Under the pieces are notes generated by a model. The model worked only from the letters and a program-made list of their open reading frames with translations. It did not search any database and had not been told where the DNA came from. This document shows positions 1-8,894 of a DNA stretch of 64,000 nucleotides, piece after piece (position 1 is the first letter of the stretch; every line of letters begins with the position of its first letter). The stretch is from Yoonia sp. SS1-5. Lineage in GTDB: Bacteria; Pseudomonadota; Alphaproteobacteria; Rhodobacterales; Rhodobacteraceae. The position numbers and the translations under genes are program-made. The stretch covers positions 620,001 through 684,000 of the forward strand of contig NZ_CP151767.2 of NCBI RefSeq assembly GCF_038443705.2, written 5' to 3'.

Positions 1-107
1 CCGCCCTCCCTGCGCACGGTCTCTAAACGGCCCAGGATCTCCTTTAATGCATCTTGTGAGACATCGCTGTCTTGGCTCTGGGAAAAGGTGATTATGTAGT
101 TGGTCAT
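1..107 (-). CDS. Start of probable toxin immunity protein (partial)
   Basis: The reading frame opens with ATG at 107 and stays open to the window edge, giving about 35 residues beginning MTNYIITFSQSQDSD. It starts 8 bp downstream of the stop of the nuclease toxin gene, the position where the immunity gene of a polymorphic toxin normally sits. No domain can be recognised from so short a piece. Immunity to the toxin is inferred from position only; Imm52-type proteins are the usual partners of Tox-REase-5 toxins. Confidence 0.5.
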   Translation of the reverse strand, partial: MTNYIITFSQSQDSDVSQDALKEILGRLETVRREG

Positions 108-115
108 AGTGATGT

Positions 116-1273
116 TCAACTTATCCAGTTTTGACGAGGAGCATTCTTGCGGGATACCACCACGCCAGCAAAAGCCTGATATCCCGGGATAAACTTCAAT
201 ACTTCCTTGAGAAAGTAAGACGCTGTGCGGGTTGTATTGCAAATATACATGAGCCGCCAATAAGGAATTTCCCGGTCAGCTATCGCACCTAAGTAATTGT
301 CAACTTGCCCAAGCTCCTGCCGCCGCACATCTTGATACCGCGCTTTTGCAGCGGCTGCAGTGACGTTTCGTAGAAAGGGCGGCACAAAACGCCCGGCGCG
401 TTTGGCGGCATCAACACGTCGATAATAGTCTCGACGACGCTGGTAAAATCCAAATGGACCGGTCGAATACTTTGCATCGACGATAAGACAGGGATACGCA
501 AAACGACCATTCTTGCCCGGAGGACTTGTCGGGCAAAGCCCGTCCGCCAAAGGCGCATAGCTTGACCGCGTTGCATCCGTACGCAACGAATATTCCAAGT
601 TACCGCACTTTTCGACCTGATAGGCCATCGCATTGTGCCTATTTCGGCTTGCGGTGGGTCCAGCGGTAGCGGCGCGCACCGACCAATGGCCGTTACGCTT
701 GGCACCTGCCAAGTTCTTGAATGTTTGTGCATCGCCGGGCACACAAAGTGGCGCGCCCTCAACTCGTCCCAGAATTACCGTGCCGCCCTCCGCTGCAAGC
801 TCGGCTTCGATTTCATCAATCGTCGGAATCGAGTATATTGCAGTCAGCCGTCTAATTTCGGCGACAACCTCGTCTTTCTCAACCCGCAGCCAGACAACAC
901 CGTAAGGCATCTCTTGGACATCAAGCGAGGTAGTCAGGGACGGATCAATGAGAAAACGATACTTTTCATCAATGTCGCCGACGGGAATGTTATTGACCTG
1001 CTGATAGAGCCGCAGGAAAGAGACATGTTCATCCACGTCGAGACCCGATGCGGACCAATCCATCGAAATCCGCGGCTGAATCGTGAGCCAATTGGCGAAC
1101 CAGCCAACAATACCTGCATCCAACTCGTCACATAGCGTGATGTTGTAATACGTTGCGACGTCGCGCGCCCACCGCAGATACATGGCGCTGCGATCGGTAA
1201 TCCCGGTAACGTCGATCCACGAAATTAAATCTTCATGACCGGAGTAAACCGGAAGATTGTCCTCACAGTCCAT
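116..1273 (-). CDS. T6SS-linked nuclease toxin, Tox-REase-5-like
   Basis: Probable antibacterial effector of 385 residues. The C-terminal third has the look of a PD-(D/E)xK nuclease of the Tox-REase-5 type: an AYQ motif, then a DG pair, then LIVDAKY, where the acidic residue and lysine would form the metal-binding and catalytic site. The N-terminal 200 residues are unfamiliar, with no PAAR, Rhs or signal peptide visible. The ATG lies 2 bp after the vgrG stop, so the two genes are co-transcribed, and a probable immunity gene follows after 8 bp. Delivery on VgrG into a rival cell and DNA cleavage there is inferred from this order. The family call is by motif and should be treated as likely, not certain. 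Confidence 0.65.
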   Translation of the reverse strand: MDCEDNLPVYSGHEDLISWIDVTGITDRSAMYLRWARDVATYYNITLCDELDAGIVGWFANWLTIQPRISMDWSASGLDVDEHVSFLRLYQQVNNIPVGDIDEKYRFLIDPSLTTSLDVQEMPYGVVWLRVEKDEVVAEIRRLTAIYSIPTIDEIEAELAAEGGTVILGRVEGAPLCVPGDAQTFKNLAGAKRNGHWSVRAATAGPTASRNRHNAMAYQVEKCGNLEYSLRTDATRSSYAPLADGLCPTSPPGKNGRFAYPCLIVDAKYSTGPFGFYQRRRDYYRRVDAAKRAGRFVPPFLRNVTAAAAKARYQDVRRQELGQVDNYLGAIADREIPYWRLMYICNTTRTASYFLKEVLKFIPGYQAFAGVVVSRKNAPRQNWIS

Positions 1274-1275
1274 GG

Positions 1276-3315
1276 CTAGTTGATGTCGATCTTATCTGCA
1301 GACAACTTAATCAGTTTGTCGGCCTTCTCATTGATTTCAACGCCGTTGATCGCGATGGTGCCGTTTTTCTTCATCTCGATCACGCTTTTGCCGCAACTCA
1401 GGACAATCCTGTTACCGGCACTGATCTGAACTTCCGTGCCAGCCGCCAGTTTGTACTTTGAGCCAATAAAATTGGTGTCAGTAAGACCCACAGTGCGTAC
1501 GGATGTCAGTCCGACGGCCTCCATCTTGTTTTTCTCAACCGTTAGCGCGTAATTTCCTGCGCCGGGATCTAGCGCAGGTGGAAGCCCAATGGCCTTTGCT
1601 ACATCCCCCAACTTGTTGCCCACCTTTACGGCCATCCTGTTGATCAGATTGCCGATAGCTGTCGGGCCAACATGAATGGTCATGTTGCCACCGACCACTT
1701 CATTGTGGTTCCGCGTCACCTCAGATTCCTTGTTATGCTCAACGAGGCTGACATGGTTATTTTCTATGCGCTCTGTCTTGTTGTGCAAGACGACTGTATT
1801 CATATCCCTTTGCGCATGGATGTAGATCTCTTCTTCATCCCGTTCATCCTCAAACCTGAGTTCATTAAATCCGCTGCCACTATGCGTATCGGTCTTGAAG
1901 GTACTGCGCGTCTTATGTTTCGGCAGTTCGTAAGGCGGCGTATTCTTCCCATTATACACACACCCCGTGACCAGCGGCTTGTCGGGGTCACCCTCCAAAA
2001 ACTCCACCACTACTTCCATCCCGATGCGCGGAATGACCATCCCGCCCCACCCTTGAGATGCCCAGTTCTGGCTCACCCGGCAGCGCATGGAGTAAGACTT
2101 GTCTAGGTCCCAGTGGAAATGCACGAGGATGCGACCGTATTCATCGCAGTCAATCTCGCCTTCGCCGACAACCACGCCCGTTTGTGGGCCTTGCACGACA
2201 GGCATGCGGGTTTTGCGCTCGGGCGCAAGTGGTGCGTCCTTGGGCATCAGTACGTATTCGCCCGAATAGGCATACCCGTCGCTCTCGGAGCCCCCGGAAC
2301 CGTAAGAGTCCGAGACATAGGAATGCCGCGCGACAAGGCACAGATAGTCCGCGCCCTTAACGCCGTTCACCTGATCGCCGGTCAGCGTCAGCAGCATCCC
2401 CGCACCCAGCGACGTACAATCGCCCACCGCCCGATGCCGCGCATCCTGACCACGCTCCTGCAAAGTGCGCAGGCCGACCACATCCTTGCCCTGACCCTGC
2501 GCGAGGTAGTCGCCCGGGTAGTCGTAGCTTTCGATCTGCCCTTCCGCGTAGGTGGCGTCGCCGACCCGGTCAACCTCCATCGCCGCGCCGGGCTTTTTGA
2601 AATTGTAATCCGTCAGCCGCACCGCACCCGTGGTTAACCGCCGTTCCGGGTGCCATTCCCAGAAATGCTCTGCCCCCGACTGGCGCGCGCCGTCAACAGG
2701 TTTGTAGTCCCGTTTCCCGCCCGGTAGGGGATCATGCTGGTCAATGGCATCGGTCAGCACCAGAGTATGGTTCCCGGCGCTATGGACAAAGTGATAAGAA
2801 ATCCCAAACCGCTCCATCAAACGGGTTGCAAAATCCAGATCGCTTTCACGGTATTGAACAGTGTATTCCAATTCCGGATAGTTGCCCGTCAGTTTCACCT
2901 GCAGCGCTGGATCGCCCAGACCCGCATAAGGTGAGAGCAGTTCCTCAATGATCTGGATGACGGTTTTATTATGGAAAATCCGCTGGTTGCGCCGCCGCCC
3001 TGCTAGCCAGAACCACGGCCGCAGGGTCAGCGCATATTTGTTGCCATTCTCGCCGGCGCCAGCCCATTTAGCTTCAGTGACGATCCCATCGTAAGCGCGA
3101 GCACCGTCATTCTGGCTTTCGATCTCGATACTGGCGTGGGTGCCAAGCAGGCCATCAAAATCCAGGTTTGGCGACGTCGATAGCGCCTCAACCCGGTATT
3201 CAAACAAGCCGTTCACGTAGTCTGCGCCGTCAAAGCGCAGCAGAACCAGAACATCGTTACCCAAAGCGGTGGTCAATCGACCCAAACGGGCATCCTGCTT
3301 GAACGGGGCGTTCAT
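1276..3315 (-). CDS. vgrG: Type VI secretion tip protein VgrG
   Basis: 679-residue VgrG (TssI), the trimeric spike protein that caps the T6SS tube and carries effectors. The N-terminal part matches the gp27-like region (early LLRFDGADYVNGLFEYRVEAL, then RNQRIFHNKT and the ESDLDFATRLMERFG segment). The middle has the gp5/OB-fold signature (FHWDLDKSYSMRCRVSQNWA, GMEVVVEFLEGDPDKP), and the C-terminal third is a needle of short beta repeats. There is no extra effector domain at the C terminus; the toxin is a separate downstream gene. An in-frame start exists at 3357, but the ATG at 3315 has a GAGG ribosome site 8 bp upstream and fits known VgrG N-termini. No other T6SS structural gene is nearby, so this is an orphan vgrG island. 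Confidence 0.93.
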   Translation of the reverse strand: MNAPFKQDARLGRLTTALGNDVLVLLRFDGADYVNGLFEYRVEALSTSPNLDFDGLLGTHASIEIESQNDGARAYDGIVTEAKWAGAGENGNKYALTLRPWFWLAGRRRNQRIFHNKTVIQIIEELLSPYAGLGDPALQVKLTGNYPELEYTVQYRESDLDFATRLMERFGISYHFVHSAGNHTLVLTDAIDQHDPLPGGKRDYKPVDGARQSGAEHFWEWHPERRLTTGAVRLTDYNFKKPGAAMEVDRVGDATYAEGQIESYDYPGDYLAQGQGKDVVGLRTLQERGQDARHRAVGDCTSLGAGMLLTLTGDQVNGVKGADYLCLVARHSYVSDSYGSGGSESDGYAYSGEYVLMPKDAPLAPERKTRMPVVQGPQTGVVVGEGEIDCDEYGRILVHFHWDLDKSYSMRCRVSQNWASQGWGGMVIPRIGMEVVVEFLEGDPDKPLVTGCVYNGKNTPPYELPKHKTRSTFKTDTHSGSGFNELRFEDERDEEEIYIHAQRDMNTVVLHNKTERIENNHVSLVEHNKESEVTRNHNEVVGGNMTIHVGPTAIGNLINRMAVKVGNKLGDVAKAIGLPPALDPGAGNYALTVEKNKMEAVGLTSVRTVGLTDTNFIGSKYKLAAGTEVQISAGNRIVLSCGKSVIEMKKNGTIAINGVEINEKADKLIKLSADKIDIN

Positions 3316-3578
3316 GACAAAATCCTCGCGAAAAAGAACCGACTTTCGGATGGGCAAACCATAGACGATTGTTAGGCAGCATCAATCACTGGTTGAAGTT
3401 GACCTGGCTAAAGTATTACCGACAGGGCCACGCATGAATTTAGCGAGTACGATGAAGTCAAACACGCCAGATGGACCCTCACACCTTGGAGTCACGCGGT
3501 TTCCAACACGCATTCACTTCGCCTCCGATGTAAAAGCACTGATGAATGCGTTAGCTCCGAATTCGAACTGTGTCAGTC
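3316..3578. other. Intergenic stretch upstream of vgrG
   Basis: About 260 bp between vgrG and the IS relic. It should hold the vgrG promoter on the minus strand. No reading frame or structured repeat stands out. Confidence 0.4.
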
Positions 3579-3708
3579 GTTAGGCTATCGGAACGCCCGG
3601 CCTGCCGCACGCTCGGTCAGTACCGATCCACGGGTGTCCCAGGGCCGGGTCGATGAACAGCGTCTGACCGACGACATCATCAAGTTGGCCGATCAATACG
3701 GCCCATCC
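3579..3708 (+). pseudogene. IS3-family transposase (OrfB) relic
   Basis: Translated in one frame the start reads RLSERPACRTLGQYRSTG. After a frameshift it continues RVSQGRVDEQRLTDDIIKLADQYG. This is the familiar N-terminal stretch of IS3-group OrfB transposases (SERRACR..LGQ.RST....DE..L...I..LA..YG). Both ends of the gene are missing and the frame is broken, so it is not functional. It sits just left of the truncated recombinase relic and may mark the insertion or deletion that removed that gene's 5' part. Confidence 0.6.
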
Positions 3709-3790
3709 GCACCCGAAAACATCGTTCCAATCGACCACAGGCCCACGATGCACTAACATTCAAACCGGACCACCCCATGACGGCACGCCA

Positions 3791-4705
3791 AGGTCAAACG
3801 CTTCTTGGAAAGCCCGCCCGCTTTCCCGAAAGACCTAAACGGCCGCTAGGTGCGTAACCAGCGTGTCTATGAGATTCTGACCCGCTGCCTGTATTCAGGC
3901 TGCATTGAACATATCGATTGGGGCGTCTTGATGCGCAACGGACATCATGAGGGTCTGACCGATTTCAGAAGGTACCAAAAGATTCAGGATCGCCTGGTAT
4001 CAACCGCCAAAGCTCTGGCAAGCGAAGACATCAGTTCCGACTTCCCGCTGCGCGGTTTCGTCCAGTGCGATGATTGCGGCGAAGCGTTGACGGCTTGCTG
4101 GTCTACCAGCAAGCCAGGCAAGAAACATCCCTATTGTCTTTGCAAGACCGAGGGCTGTGACAGCTATTGCAAATCAATCAGGCGTGATCAGCTCGAAGGA
4201 GACTTCGCAGGCCTCATGCAAGCGCCGGAGCTCTCCAGGGGCCTGTTTCAGCTCGCAAAGGCCATGTTCCGCGACATCTGGAACGCCCGTCTCGCACAAG
4301 CAGCGGATACCTCTAAAGGGCTCAAGAAAGATATCCACAAGATTGAAAAGCAGATCGAAGCCCGTCTCGACCGAATTGTCGAACATGGCTCAAGCATCGT
4401 TATTGCCGCTATTGAGAAGCGTATTCCCAAGCTGGAAGCCGATAAGATTTTTCTGGAAGAACGCATCGTCAAAGGCGGCAAGCCGCTCGGTACTCTGGAG
4501 GAGTCGTTCGAACTCGCCCTACGATTCCTGTCAAACCCTTGGAATATGTGGAAAAACGGCTCTTTCGCATGGTAGAAAGCAGTGCTGCGACCGGCCTTTG
4601 CGGAGCCCATCCGCTACAGCCAAAATCAGGGTGATCGAACCCCAAATATCTCTTTACCCTTCAAGGCGTTAGGGGAAATTTCAACTGCCAAATTCGAAAT
4701 GGCGC
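3791..4705 (+). pseudogene. Decayed 3' part of a large serine recombinase
   Basis: This 915-bp segment aligns without any gap to 27300-28214, the last three-fifths of the intact recombinase gene, and ends at the same tRNA-derived sequence. The N-terminal catalytic domain is absent. At least two nonsense changes are visible: GAG to TAG at about 3847, and CAG to TAG at 4573-4575. The frame 3850-4575 stays open and still shows the recombinase zinc-ribbon cysteines (FVQCDDCGEAL, CKTEGCD) and coiled coil. It is best read as the end of an older related element that used the same tRNA-Arg site. Function as a protein is very unlikely. Confidence 0.85.
4690..4705 (+). repeat. Left attachment site core (att) of the integrated element
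   Basis: The 16 bases at 4690-4705 (AAATTCGAAATGGCGC) are identical to 28199-28214, where they run into the 3' end of tRNA-Arg. To the right the two copies diverge: element sequence here, tRNA sequence at 28215. This is the pattern expected for attL and attR. The true crossover core of a serine recombinase may be much shorter than the shared 16 bp. Confidence 0.75.
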
Positions 4706-4825
4706 GCTTCGCCGGAGAAAGTTCGAACTCTTTGTTCGACGCTCTGGACGAATGGGAGCGCCATCTTCGTGCAATTGAGACTTCCGCCAACACCGTAACT
4801 CAGGACAATGATCCGAGGTGTGGCG

Positions 4826-5230
4826 ATGAGCATTTCGGAACGTAATTTCAATGCGGTAGCAGCCGCCCAACCCCCAAGAAAGCGTGAAGCGCCGTTTTCT
4901 CTGCGCTTGAGCTTCGATGAGAAAGCCGCATTGCGTGATCTGGCCGGGGATATGCCTCTTGGCGGGTATATTAAGGCTGTCCTCAAAGAAGCCGTTGATC
5001 AGGGCAAAATGGTCTCTCTGAAGCCGGATTCACAAGCTGTGGGCCGTGCGCTTGGCCAGCTTGGCAAGAGCCGTCTGTCGCAGAACCTTAATCAGCTCGC
5101 TAAATCCGTCAATATGGGCGCGCTTCCTGTCACTCCAGAGACGGAAAGCGAGATCAAAGATGCCTGCCGCGCTGTGCAGGACATGCGCGATGCGTTGATG
5201 GCTGCCCTTAGTGATGGGGGCAGCCGATGA
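4826..5230 (+). CDS. mobC: MobC-like mobilization accessory protein
   Basis: 134-residue accessory protein predicted to bind the origin of transfer and help the relaxase nick DNA. The N-terminal half (FSLRLSFDEKAALRDLAGD followed by GGYIKAVL) resembles the ribbon-helix-helix/MobC fold. The central QLGKSRLSQNLNQLAKSVNMG segment is typical of the MobC family. The ATG at 4826 is preferred because GAGGTGTGGCG precedes it; an in-frame ATG exists at 4808. Its stop overlaps the relaxase start in an ATGA arrangement. The oriT should lie just upstream, between 4706 and 4825, but no clear inverted repeat or nick consensus can be recognised there. Confidence 0.8.
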   Translation: MSISERNFNAVAAAQPPRKREAPFSLRLSFDEKAALRDLAGDMPLGGYIKAVLKEAVDQGKMVSLKPDSQAVGRALGQLGKSRLSQNLNQLAKSVNMGALPVTPETESEIKDACRAVQDMRDALMAALSDGGSR

Positions 5231-6585
5231 TCTTGAAAGCCAAAGAACGCGGCAATGCCCCGCAACTTGCGCAATATCTCATGTCGATGCGCGACAATGA
5301 GCATGTTGAGCTGCATGAGCTGCGCGGCTTTGTCAGTGATGATTTGGATGCGGCCTTCAAAGAAGCCGAAGCCATCGCCTCACAAACCAAGTGCAAAAAC
5401 CATCTGTTCTCCATGAGCCTGAACCCGCCCGAGGGCGCGCATGTCAGTCGCGAGGATTTTGAGCGCGCCGTTGATCAGATCGAAGGCAAGCTCGGTCTGG
5501 ATGATCACGCCCGTGCTCTGGTGTTCCATGAAAAAGAGGGCCGCAGGCATGCCCATGCCGTTTGGAGCCGCATTGATAGTGATGAAATGCGCGCCAAGAA
5601 TATGAGTTTTTACAAGCAAAAGCTGATGGATGTGTCCCGTGATCTATATCTGGAGCATGGCTGGGACATGCCAAAAGGCATGATTGATCGTTCCATGCGC
5701 AATCCGCTCAACTTCTCTCGCGCTGAATGGCAACAAGCAAATCGATCCAAACAAGACCCCAAGATGATCAAGGCGGCATTTCAGGAATGCTGGAAGAACT
5801 CTGATGGCACCGATGCGCTCAAGGCATCCCTAGAAGAAAAAGGCTTCTTCCTTGCCAAAGGTGATCGTCGCGACGTTGTTGCTGTTGATGTACGCGGCGA
5901 AACGTATTCTCTTTCACGTTGGGCTGGCGTGAAGGCAAAAGACGTGCGCGAGCGCATCCCTGATGCTGAATTCCTATCCTCTGTTCAAGACACCAAAGCG
6001 CATATCGCCTCACGCATGACAGATCAGCTCAAGAGTTATCTGAAAGAGGTCGATGCAGGATATCGCCGCGCATCGCCTGCGCTGGAGATGAAACGCCAGC
6101 AATTGCAAGCCCGCCATGGCGAAGAGCGCAAGGCTGAAACCCAGCGTATCGCGCAGCGCGAACAACGTGAGATGCAGAACCGCGCCAGCCGATTGCCCAA
6201 GGGCTTTAGCGGTATCTGGAGCCGCATCACGGGCAAGCTGTCTAAGATCAAATCACAAAACGAGATGGAGGCGCTGCAATCCTGGCAGCGTGATCGCGCT
6301 GAAAAAGATCGCCTCATCCAACGCCAGCTTGATGAGCGCCAGCGTCTTCAACAGCAAATCAAGAAGATGCGCGAAACCCGCGCCCAGGAAGTCGCGCAAA
6401 TCAGATCAGAGATTGCGGCCTATATTGCCATGAAGCGCGGTGATGTGCCGAGCCTGAACAAACGCGCCCAATCCAATGAACAAGCCAAGAGCAATATGCG
6501 CAGGCGTGAGCGCCAAAGCGCAGATCGCCAAAGAAAGCGCGAGCGCACCCGTTCTCGCGGCGATGATCTTGGCCGTGAACGTTAA
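5227..6585 (+). CDS. mobA: HUH relaxase (MobA/VirD2-type)
   Basis: 452-residue relaxase that should nick oriT and lead the strand into the recipient. The three-histidine metal motif is visible as His101 and HAH at 108-110 (GRRHAHAVWSRID). Tyr17 in the N-terminal helix is the likely nicking tyrosine. The domain ends near residue 200. The rest is basic and strongly helical, with long coiled-coil stretches from about residue 280 and an Arg/Lys-rich tail. It is translationally coupled to mobC (ATGA). No primase or helicase domain is present, so it belongs with short MobP/MobQ-like relaxases; the exact MOB class is not resolved here. Confidence 0.88.
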   Translation: MILKAKERGNAPQLAQYLMSMRDNEHVELHELRGFVSDDLDAAFKEAEAIASQTKCKNHLFSMSLNPPEGAHVSREDFERAVDQIEGKLGLDDHARALVFHEKEGRRHAHAVWSRIDSDEMRAKNMSFYKQKLMDVSRDLYLEHGWDMPKGMIDRSMRNPLNFSRAEWQQANRSKQDPKMIKAAFQECWKNSDGTDALKASLEEKGFFLAKGDRRDVVAVDVRGETYSLSRWAGVKAKDVRERIPDAEFLSSVQDTKAHIASRMTDQLKSYLKEVDAGYRRASPALEMKRQQLQARHGEERKAETQRIAQREQREMQNRASRLPKGFSGIWSRITGKLSKIKSQNEMEALQSWQRDRAEKDRLIQRQLDERQRLQQQIKKMRETRAQEVAQIRSEIAAYIAMKRGDVPSLNKRAQSNEQAKSNMRRRERQSADRQRKRERTRSRGDDLGRER

Positions 6586-6605
6586 CCTAAAGAAAGGAGG
6601 TCGCT

Positions 6606-6818
6606 ATGCGACACACCACACGAAAAACATTTATGCTGAATCTTGATGAGGCGCATGCCTCTAAGCTGGATGATCTGAGGCAGCATTTTCATTTGGCCGC
6701 CGATGACACCATTCGGCTTGCCATCCGTCTCACCCATGCAAGGATGAGCAAGCCCGATGTGCTGGTGCCGGAGTTCAAGCCCCATGGAAGATGGGACTAT
6801 GACTTCGATAGTGAATAA
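6606..6818 (+). CDS. Small DNA-binding-like protein, unknown
   Basis: 70-residue protein directly after the relaxase, with a strong AAAGGAGG ribosome site. The sequence MLNLDEAHASKLDDLRQHF then ADDTIRLAIRLTHARM suggests a ribbon-helix-helix fold (a beta strand followed by two helices), as in small plasmid regulators. It is likely co-transcribed with mobC and the relaxase, and a strong terminator follows at once. A role as regulator or mobilization accessory factor is inference only. Confidence 0.6.
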   Translation: MRHTTRKTFMLNLDEAHASKLDDLRQHFHLAADDTIRLAIRLTHARMSKPDVLVPEFKPHGRWDYDFDSE

Positions 6819-6847
6819 AAAAGGCCGCCCAGTTGGCGGCCCTTTTC
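6815..6847. terminator. Bidirectional rho-independent terminator
   Basis: Perfect 7-bp stem GGCCGCC / GGCGGCC around the loop CAGTT, flanked by an A tract on the left and a T tract on the right. It can end the mob operon on the plus strand and the small gene at 6866-6982 on the minus strand. Confidence 0.85.
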
Positions 6848-6865
6848 ATTAGAGATTTTGAGCGC

Positions 6866-6982
6866 TTAGCCTGACAGAGCTGCTCCAGCCCACATGCCTG
6901 CCGCGATGGTCGTAGTTGTTGAGCATAGTGCTCGTATTGCAGTTTTCGTCCATTCGTTAGTCTTTGGCATATCTGTTTCCAT
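6866..6982 (-). CDS. 38-residue single-pass membrane peptide
   Basis: Starts METDMPKTNEWTKTAIR and ends with a short hydrophobic helix (TIAAGMWAGAALSG). It is called because the ATG at 6982 follows a near-ideal AAAAGGAGG ribosome site and the gene ends just before the shared terminator. The frame runs further upstream, but those starts lack a ribosome site. No family is recognised. It could be a small inner-membrane peptide of the element or part of a toxin-antitoxin unit; neither can be shown. Confidence 0.5.
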   Translation of the reverse strand: METDMPKTNEWTKTAIRALCSTTTTIAAGMWAGAALSG

Positions 6983-7144
6983 GTGTGCCTCCTTTTCCTT
7001 AGCGGTGAATAGTCGTTCGTTTACGCATGCCATGATCACAAGGATCATGAAGGTTAGTGAGAAGCCACCGAGACAGAACATGTAGCCCTGAATTAGTCCT
7101 GTTAAGCCTGACGCTGTCAGGCAAAACGCTCATGAATGATATAT

Positions 7145-8324
7145 TGTAAAACACACGACTTGATCTGACATTTCTGCTCTTCTGGAGCGCAATCAAGGAG
7201 TGTCGATCAATGACAAGTATTCAAGAGAAGATCATCAAGCCGAAGCTGGGGCTGTTGGAACTGGCCAAACAGCTCGGAAGCGTGTCGCAGGCCTGCAAAG
7301 TGATGGGTTATTCGCGGGACAGCTTTTACCGGTTCAGAGAACTTTACGATCAGGGTGGCGAAGAAGCCCTGATGGATCTCAGCCGCCGCAAGCCGGTGAT
7401 GAAAAACCGCGTGCCAGAACATGTCGAGAAGGCGGTCATCGAACTGGCCATCGACAACCCGGCTCTGGGTCAGAAACGGGCGTCGTGGGAGCTGCAGCAG
7501 AAAGGCATCATGGTGTCATCGTCGGGCGTCCGGTCGATCTGGCTGCGTAATGATCTGGAAACCATGAAAAAGCGCCTCAAGGCCCTGGAGGCCCGTGCCG
7601 CCCAAGAGGGTATCTTGCTCACCGAGGATCAGTTGGCCGCGCTGGAAAAAGCCAAGGCCAAGAAAGAAGCCCATGGCGAGATCGAGAGCCACCACCCTGG
7701 CTATCTGGGCAGCCAGGACACCTATTATGTGGGCACAATGAAGGGCGTCGGACGCATTTATCAACAGACCTTTGTCGATACCTATGCCCGCGTGGCGATC
7801 TGCAAGCTCTACACTGAAAAGACGGCAATCACCGCGGCCGACTTGCTGAACGACCGCGTGATCCCGTTCTTTGCAGAGCATGAGATCAGCCTGCTGCGCG
7901 TCCTGACAGACCGGGGCACGGAATACTGTGGCAAGGTCGAGAACCACGCCTACCAGCTTTATCTGGCCGTCGAGGACGTGGACCACACCCGAACCAAGGC
8001 CAATTCTCCGCAAACAAACGGCATCTGCGAGCGGTTCCATCGCACCATCAAGGATGAGTTCTACGACATCGCATTCCGCAAGAAACTGTATCGGTCAGTC
8101 GAAGAGTTGCAGGCCGATCTGGATGCGTGGCTGGCAAAGTACAACGAACAGCGGCCACATTCGGGACGTCACTGCTATGGCAAAACACCTATGCAGACCT
8201 TCCGCGAAACGCTACACATCGCTGTCGAGAAGACGATCAAAACGCACGACCAATCGGACAGTGCGCAACCCGTTCTCAGCGTCGCAAGCTGAGATGTCCG
8301 TCAGATCAAGTCTGAAGTTTTACA
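7145..8324 (+). mobile_element. Complete IS481-family insertion sequence
   Basis: 1180-bp element with imperfect terminal inverted repeats of about 22 bp. The left end reads TGTAAAAC then GACTTGATCTGAC; the right end read inward is TGTAAAAC then GACTTGATCTGAC, with a different 4-bp spacer. It is flanked by a perfect 7-bp direct repeat GATATAT at 7138-7144 and 8325-8331, the target duplication. Intact ends, duplication and open transposase frame indicate a recent insertion. It landed between the small gene at 6866 and ardA. Confidence 0.93.
7210..8292 (+). CDS. IS481-family DDE transposase
   Basis: 360-residue transposase of the insertion sequence spanning 7145-8324. An N-terminal helix-turn-helix (residues about 15-60, GSVSQACKVMGYSRDSFYRF) recognises the ends. 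The integrase core carries the DDE residues Asp170 (SQDTYYVG), Asp234 (LTDRGTEYCG) and Glu274 (NGICERFHRTI). The C-terminal YNEQRPH motif is typical of the IS3/IS481 supergroup. A GGAG ribosome site (aatcaaggagtgtcgatca) precedes the ATG. A single frame without an OrfA/OrfB frameshift supports IS481 over IS3. Confidence 0.92.
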   Translation: MTSIQEKIIKPKLGLLELAKQLGSVSQACKVMGYSRDSFYRFRELYDQGGEEALMDLSRRKPVMKNRVPEHVEKAVIELAIDNPALGQKRASWELQQKGIMVSSSGVRSIWLRNDLETMKKRLKALEARAAQEGILLTEDQLAALEKAKAKKEAHGEIESHHPGYLGSQDTYYVGTMKGVGRIYQQTFVDTYARVAICKLYTEKTAITAADLLNDRVIPFFAEHEISLLRVLTDRGTEYCGKVENHAYQLYLAVEDVDHTRTKANSPQTNGICERFHRTIKDEFYDIAFRKKLYRSVEELQADLDAWLAKYNEQRPHSGRHCYGKTPMQTFRETLHIAVEKTIKTHDQSDSAQPVLSVAS

Positions 8325-8367
8325 GATATATAGTGGTTTTTTCGCAAAATTGAAGGGGCAACGGTTT

Positions 8368-8874
8368 TTAGGCACATCGATAGATAATCCGCTGCCCTGC
8401 GATCTGTGTTTCTGCATAGTCCATGCTCAGATCGCGTGCGATAGCATCCAGATCAATGTAGCAAGTAAGCTGATCTGGGATATCGCCGAACAAACCTTCA
8501 TCGACAAACTGCTCTGCCAGCGCTTTCATTGTGTCCAGATGATAGATATCGACTTCAAAATCGTCTGGATCGACCGTATCAGGATCAAAGCTGTAGCAGC
8601 ACTCACCAACCGCCAGAATGAAGCGTCTCTTCTGGTCTTCGTCCCATTCATCCACCACTTCCATGAACTTTAGAATGTTGGCCTGATTGATCCCCCATGT
8701 CTTCGCCAGATCGCAATCAATATGCTCGCCGTCAATGAACTCGACTTCGAATTCTTCAACGGGCTCGCCGTAGTCGTTCGTGATTGCCCTGATCTTGTTT
8801 GAATAGGTCTCTGCGTTGTCAAAATAGAACCCTGTTGCTGCCAAATCGTATGGCTGTGCGTAGAACTGCGTCAT
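8368..8874 (-). CDS. ardA: Antirestriction protein ArdA
   Basis: 168-residue acidic DNA-mimic protein that blocks type I restriction enzymes, protecting incoming element DNA in a new host. The family features are clear: short size, high Asp/Glu content, and conserved segments such as FYFDNAETYSNKIRAI, EEFEVEFIDGEHIDCDLA and DVSxDYAETQ-like ends. The ATG at 8874 follows an AAGGAGAAAAAG ribosome site; longer in-frame starts upstream do not. It is transcribed toward the mobilization genes and preceded by a hairpin-rich leader. The IS481 element is inserted just beyond its 3' end without disrupting it. Confidence 0.9.
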   Translation of the reverse strand: MTQFYAQPYDLAATGFYFDNAETYSNKIRAITNDYGEPVEEFEVEFIDGEHIDCDLAKTWGINQANILKFMEVVDEWDEDQKRRFILAVGECCYSFDPDTVDPDDFEVDIYHLDTMKALAEQFVDEGLFGDIPDQLTCYIDLDAIARDLSMDYAETQIAGQRIIYRCA

Positions 8875-8894
8875 CTTTTTCTCCTTGTCTGATT

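Noticed and set aside
4706..4825. oriT with inverted repeat and nick site
   Set aside because: Position is right, but no inverted repeat or known nick consensus could be made out, so no feature is listed.
4582..4845. 87-codon plus-strand frame across the left att site
   Set aside because: It is the tail of the recombinase relic running into the element; no start signal.
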